Origin: DATLFQ01 sp035540915
Lineage (GTDB): Bacteria > Actinomycetota > Acidimicrobiia > Acidimicrobiales > GCA-2861595
Length of the DNA stretch: 25,483 nt
Direction of reading: 5' to 3'
Assembly: GCA_035540915.1 (NCBI GenBank)
Contig: DATLFQ010000159.1
Location: 1-25,483, forward strand
The position numbers and the translations under genes were made by a program. The notes beneath the pieces were generated by a model. It had not been told where the DNA came from, did not search any database, and saw nothing but the letters and a program-made list of their open reading frames with translations. Positions 22,838 to 25,483 of this stretch are shown piece by piece (the first letter of the stretch is position 1; each line of letters starts with the position of its first letter).

Positions 22838-25483
22838 ATGACGGCACGGTTCGGCAGGGGATGGGCGAGGACGCTGGCGACGGTGCTGGCGGCCCTTGCA
22901 CCGGGGGCCGCGCTGATCGCAGGGAGCGCGGTCCCGGCCGCCGCGCAGACCGCGCCGGTCGTGGCCGCACCGAACCCGGCGCAGGCCCTGCGCCAGATGG
23001 GCTTCAGCGACCTCGGGGGCGGCGGCCTGAACGGCGACGTGGCCGTCGTCGGCACGACCGGCGTCGTCGCCGCCGGCCAGCTGGCCAGTGCCGCCTTCGT
23101 GGCCGGCATCGCCAACCCGATCCCGTGCCCGGACGTCGCCGTGAAGGTGGTCGACCTGTCCGACCCAACCCGGCCCCGGGTGGCGTCCACCATCGCGCTC
23201 GCGCCCGGCGTGGTGAGCCCCGACGTCGACGCGCTGCGGGTGCGCACGCCCTCCTTCACGGGCGACCTGGCCGCGGTGGCCCTCGTCAACTGCAACGCGG
23301 CCGGCGGCACGGCCGAGCGCGGCGTCGCCTACTACGACGTGACGAACCCGGCGGCGCCGGCCTTCCTGGGCCGCTACCAGGCCAACGCCGACAACGTCGC
23401 CCCCGATGCGCCGCCCTGCTCCCCGACCTCGGGCGCCCGGTGCGCATCCAACCAGTGGTCGGTCTCTCTGGCCCAGCGGCCCGACGGGCGGGTCCTGTCG
23501 CTGTCGGTCTTCCGGGGCGGCCCCACCCTGCCCTCCGGCGAGCTGCGGGTGGTCGACGCCACCGACCCGCGGGCGCCCACGCAGGTGGGTTCGTACCTGT
23601 CGCTCGACGAGCGCCCGACCGGGTTCTCGTCCAACAACGGCTGCCGGCCGTTCTTCGCCGGGAGCAGCGCCACCGCCTACGCCGACGGCACCCGGGCGCT
23701 CCTCGCCTACCTCGACCAGGGCCTCTTCAACGTCGACCTGTCCAACCCTGCGGCGCCGTCCACGCTGGCTCGCATCGCCTATCCGGACGACCGCGCCGTG
23801 GAGGCCCAGGCGTCCCACGCGTCCGCCGCCGAGGTGGGCGGTCGCCGGCTCGCCCTCCTGTCGGAGGCCGACTGGGTCCCGACCACCACCAGCGTGCGCC
23901 TCGACGGCCCGGCCGCCATCGCCGGTTCCAAATTCGCCTGCCAGGCGGTGTTCTCCGCACTCGACCCCGACGGCACCGCCCAGCTCTGGCGCCGCCCCTC
24001 GCAGCGGCTGTCGGCACCGATCACCTACGTGGGGCGCGGCTGCCCGGTCGCCGGCAGCATCACCACTGCCGACCCCTACCTCGGTGACCCCCGGGGCCGC
24101 ATCGCCCTGATCGACCGCAACCCAGTCACCGCCCTGCAGCCCGGCCTGTCCGCCGGCATCTGCTCGTTCTCCGACCGCGTCGGGCGGGCGCAGGAAGCCG
24201 GTGCGCTCGGCGTCATCTTCGCCGATACCGCAGCACCGCCCTCGTTCTCCCCCGACGGCGACCCTCGCGGGCTGGACATCCCCGCCGTCATCATCGAGCG
24301 GCCCGACGCCGACGCGCTGCGCTCGACGCTGTGCCCCTCGGTGACCGGCGGCGCCTGCTCGGGCGGGCAGCCGGTCACCGGTGCCATGGTGGACCAGCCC
24401 GGTGAGTGGGGCGGGCTGCGAGTCCTGGACATCACCGACGCCCGCGCGCCGACATCCCGCGGCGTCTTCCAGACCGCCCGCTCACGCGCCTTCCCGCCAC
24501 CCGACGCCGGGATCTACGCCGTGGAGCGGACCGTCACCCGGGGGTCGCGGGCCTACGCCGCCTGGAACTCCGACGGGCTGCGGGTGCTCGACCTGTCGAC
24601 GCCCACTCCCACCGAGATCGGCTCGTTCCTCCCGCCGGATACCGCCGACCCGACGGGGTCGGGCACGCTGCCGGCCAAGGCCCTGGTGCGGGGCGTCGCG
24701 CTGACCGACAGCCATGTCGTCGTCACCGACGTGAACTCGGGGCTGTACGTCCTCGAGCTCGGCCAGGGTTACTGGAGCGTGGCGTCCGACGGCGGCGTCT
24801 TCGCCTTCGGCGGCGCGCCGTTCGTCGGGTCGACCGGCGCCCAGCGGCTCAACTCGCCCATCGTCGGCATGGCGCCAACGCCCTCCCGGCGCGGCTACTG
24901 GCTGGTCGCCGGAGACGGCGGTGTGTTCGCCTTCGGCGACGCCCGTTTCCTGGGGTCGACCGGCGCCCTGCGCCTGGCCCGCCCGGTGGGCGCCATGGCG
25001 ACCACCCCGAGCGGCAACGGGTACTGGCTGGTGGCGTCGGACGGTGGCGTGTTCGCCTTCGGCGACGCGGCGTTCCACGGGTCGACGGGCAGCCTCCGCC
25101 TGAACTCGCCGATCGTCGCCATGGCGGCGACGCCCTCCGGCCGGGGCTACTGGCTGGTGGCGGCCGACGGCGGGATCTTCGCCTTCGGCGACGCCCGCTT
25201 CCTCGGCTCGACCGGCGCCACCCGCCTGGCCCGCCCGGTTGTCGGCATGGCGGCCAGCCCCAGTGGGGACGGCTACTGGCTGGTGGCGTCGGACGGCGGC
25301 ATCTTCGCCTTCGGCGACGCCCGGTTCCTGGGCTCCACCGGTGCCACCCGCCTGGCCCAGCCCGTCGTCGGCATGTCGCGCTCGCCGAGCGGCAACGGCT
25401 ACTGGCTGGTCGCCTCGGACGGCGGCGTCTTCGCCTTCGGCGACGCCCGCTTCCAGGGCTCCACCGGCGCCATCCGCCTGGCC
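22838..25483 (+). CDS. Secreted LVIVD/PA-domain protein with C-terminal 42-residue repeats, 3' end outside window
   Basis: Open from ATG 22838 (Shine-Dalgarno GAGGAG, 8 nt spacing) to the window end, 882 codons. A signal peptide spans about residues 1-36 (cleavage VPAAA/QT). LVIVD-type repeats occur near 101 (VKVVDLSDPTRP), 163 (YYDVTNPAAPAFLGRY), 236 (RVVDATDPRAPTQVGSY), 295 (NVDLSNPAAP), 527 (RVLDITDARAP) and 581 (RVLDLSTPTP). A canonical protease-associated domain lies at about 396-498: YVGRGCP, DPRGRIALIDR, GICSFSDRVGRAQEAGALG, DIPAVII. The 42-residue repeats start at residue 645. Numerous cysteines in the N-terminal part suggest disulfides outside the cell. It is a tandem paralogue of the upstream gene, 113 bp away, but lacks its FCCH/jelly-roll insert. 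No catalytic domain is seen; function unknown. Confidence 0.87.
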   Translation, partial: MTARFGRGWARTLATVLAALAPGAALIAGSAVPAAAQTAPVVAAPNPAQALRQMGFSDLGGGGLNGDVAVVGTTGVVAAGQLASAAFVAGIANPIPCPDVAVKVVDLSDPTRPRVASTIALAPGVVSPDVDALRVRTPSFTGDLAAVALVNCNAAGGTAERGVAYYDVTNPAAPAFLGRYQANADNVAPDAPPCSPTSGARCASNQWSVSLAQRPDGRVLSLSVFRGGPTLPSGELRVVDATDPRAPTQVGSYLSLDERPTGFSSNNGCRPFFAGSSATAYADGTRALLAYLDQGLFNVDLSNPAAPSTLARIAYPDDRAVEAQASHASAAEVGGRRLALLSEADWVPTTTSVRLDGPAAIAGSKFACQAVFSALDPDGTAQLWRRPSQRLSAPITYVGRGCPVAGSITTADPYLGDPRGRIALIDRNPVTALQPGLSAGICSFSDRVGRAQEAGALGVIFADTAAPPSFSPDGDPRGLDIPAVIIERPDADALRSTLCPSVTGGACSGGQPVTGAMVDQPGEWGGLRVLDITDARAPTSRGVFQTARSRAFPPPDAGIYAVERTVTRGSRAYAAWNSDGLRVLDLSTPTPTEIGSFLPPDTADPTGSGTLPAKALVRGVALTDSHVVVTDVNSGLYVLELGQGYWSVASDGGVFAFGGAPFVGSTGAQRLNSPIVGMAPTPSRRGYWLVAGDGGVFAFGDARFLGSTGALRLARPVGAMATTPSGNGYWLVASDGGVFAFGDAAFHGSTGSLRLNSPIVAMAATPSGRGYWLVAADGGIFAFGDARFLGSTGATRLARPVVGMAASPSGDGYWLVASDGGIFAFGDARFLGSTGATRLAQPVVGMSRSPSGNGYWLVASDGGVFAFGDARFQGSTGAIRLA
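24770..25483 (+). repeat. Tandem 126-bp coding repeats of the second secreted protein (six units to the window edge)
   Basis: Units begin at 24770, 24896, 25022, 25148, 25274 and 25400, with the same 42-residue consensus as the array at 21978. The first unit is the most divergent (FGGAPFVGSTG), and the last two match the final two units of the upstream array almost base for base. The sixth unit is cut by the window end. Confidence 0.9.

Noticed and set aside
19239..22970. Very long open frame on the minus strand opposite the first secreted protein (and similar long frames opposite mrpD, UPF0182 and mfd)
   Set aside because: These are shadows caused by high GC and codon bias. Their translations are rich in Arg, Gly, Ala and His with no motifs, and the opposite strand encodes recognisable proteins.
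21978..25483. 126-bp periodic repeats as a CRISPR or satellite array
   Set aside because: The period is a multiple of three, the reading frame is preserved, there are no unique spacers between identical repeats, and variation is mostly silent or conservative.

Overview
The window is GC-rich bacterial DNA, most likely from an actinobacterium of the class Acidimicrobiia or a close relative. This is inferred from the GC content, the gene order glmU-prs-rplY-pth-mfd, a short bS22-type ribosomal protein, and large secreted proteins ending in 42-residue YWLVASDGG.FAFGDARF.GSTG repeats, a pattern I associate with that group. I could not run a database search.

Region 1 (1-8729, minus strand) holds a complete mrpABCDEF set plus most of mrpG. 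It encodes a multisubunit Na+/H+ antiporter; the five junctions from mrpA to mrpF are ATGA overlaps, and four nucleotides separate mrpF from mrpG. Upstream on the same strand is a large UPF0182-family membrane protein. A 243-bp divergent spacer carries a likely promoter and a structured leader for zwf (glucose-6-phosphate dehydrogenase, plus strand, 8973-10361).

Region 2 (10386-17275, minus strand) reads, in transcription order, tRNA-Gln(TTG), glmU, prs, rplY, pth, mfd: nucleotide-sugar and PRPP synthesis, a ribosomal protein, peptidyl-tRNA recycling and transcription-coupled repair. Two genes are unusual. GlmU ends before the catalytic part of its acetyltransferase domain. pth has no ATG/GTG/TTG start ahead of its catalytic Asn and His; its frame begins directly after the in-frame TAG of rplY, so it needs a CTG start or stop-codon readthrough.

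Region 3 (17276-19061) contains a decayed DUF305-type gene, a zinc-ribbon/transmembrane/propeller-like protein of unknown function (minus), and the 32-codon bS22-type gene (plus).

Region 4 (19152-25483, plus strand) has two tandem paralogous secreted proteins, each with LVIVD-type repeats interrupted by a protease-associated (PA) domain and ending in 42-residue repeats. The first carries an extra insertion of about 220 residues: an FCCH-like module of the kind seen in phage structural proteins, followed by a jelly-roll-like module. The final repeats of the two genes share 192 bp with a single mismatch, indicating recent gene conversion or duplication. The second gene runs off the window. This pair is the least explained system in the window and probably acts at the cell surface.
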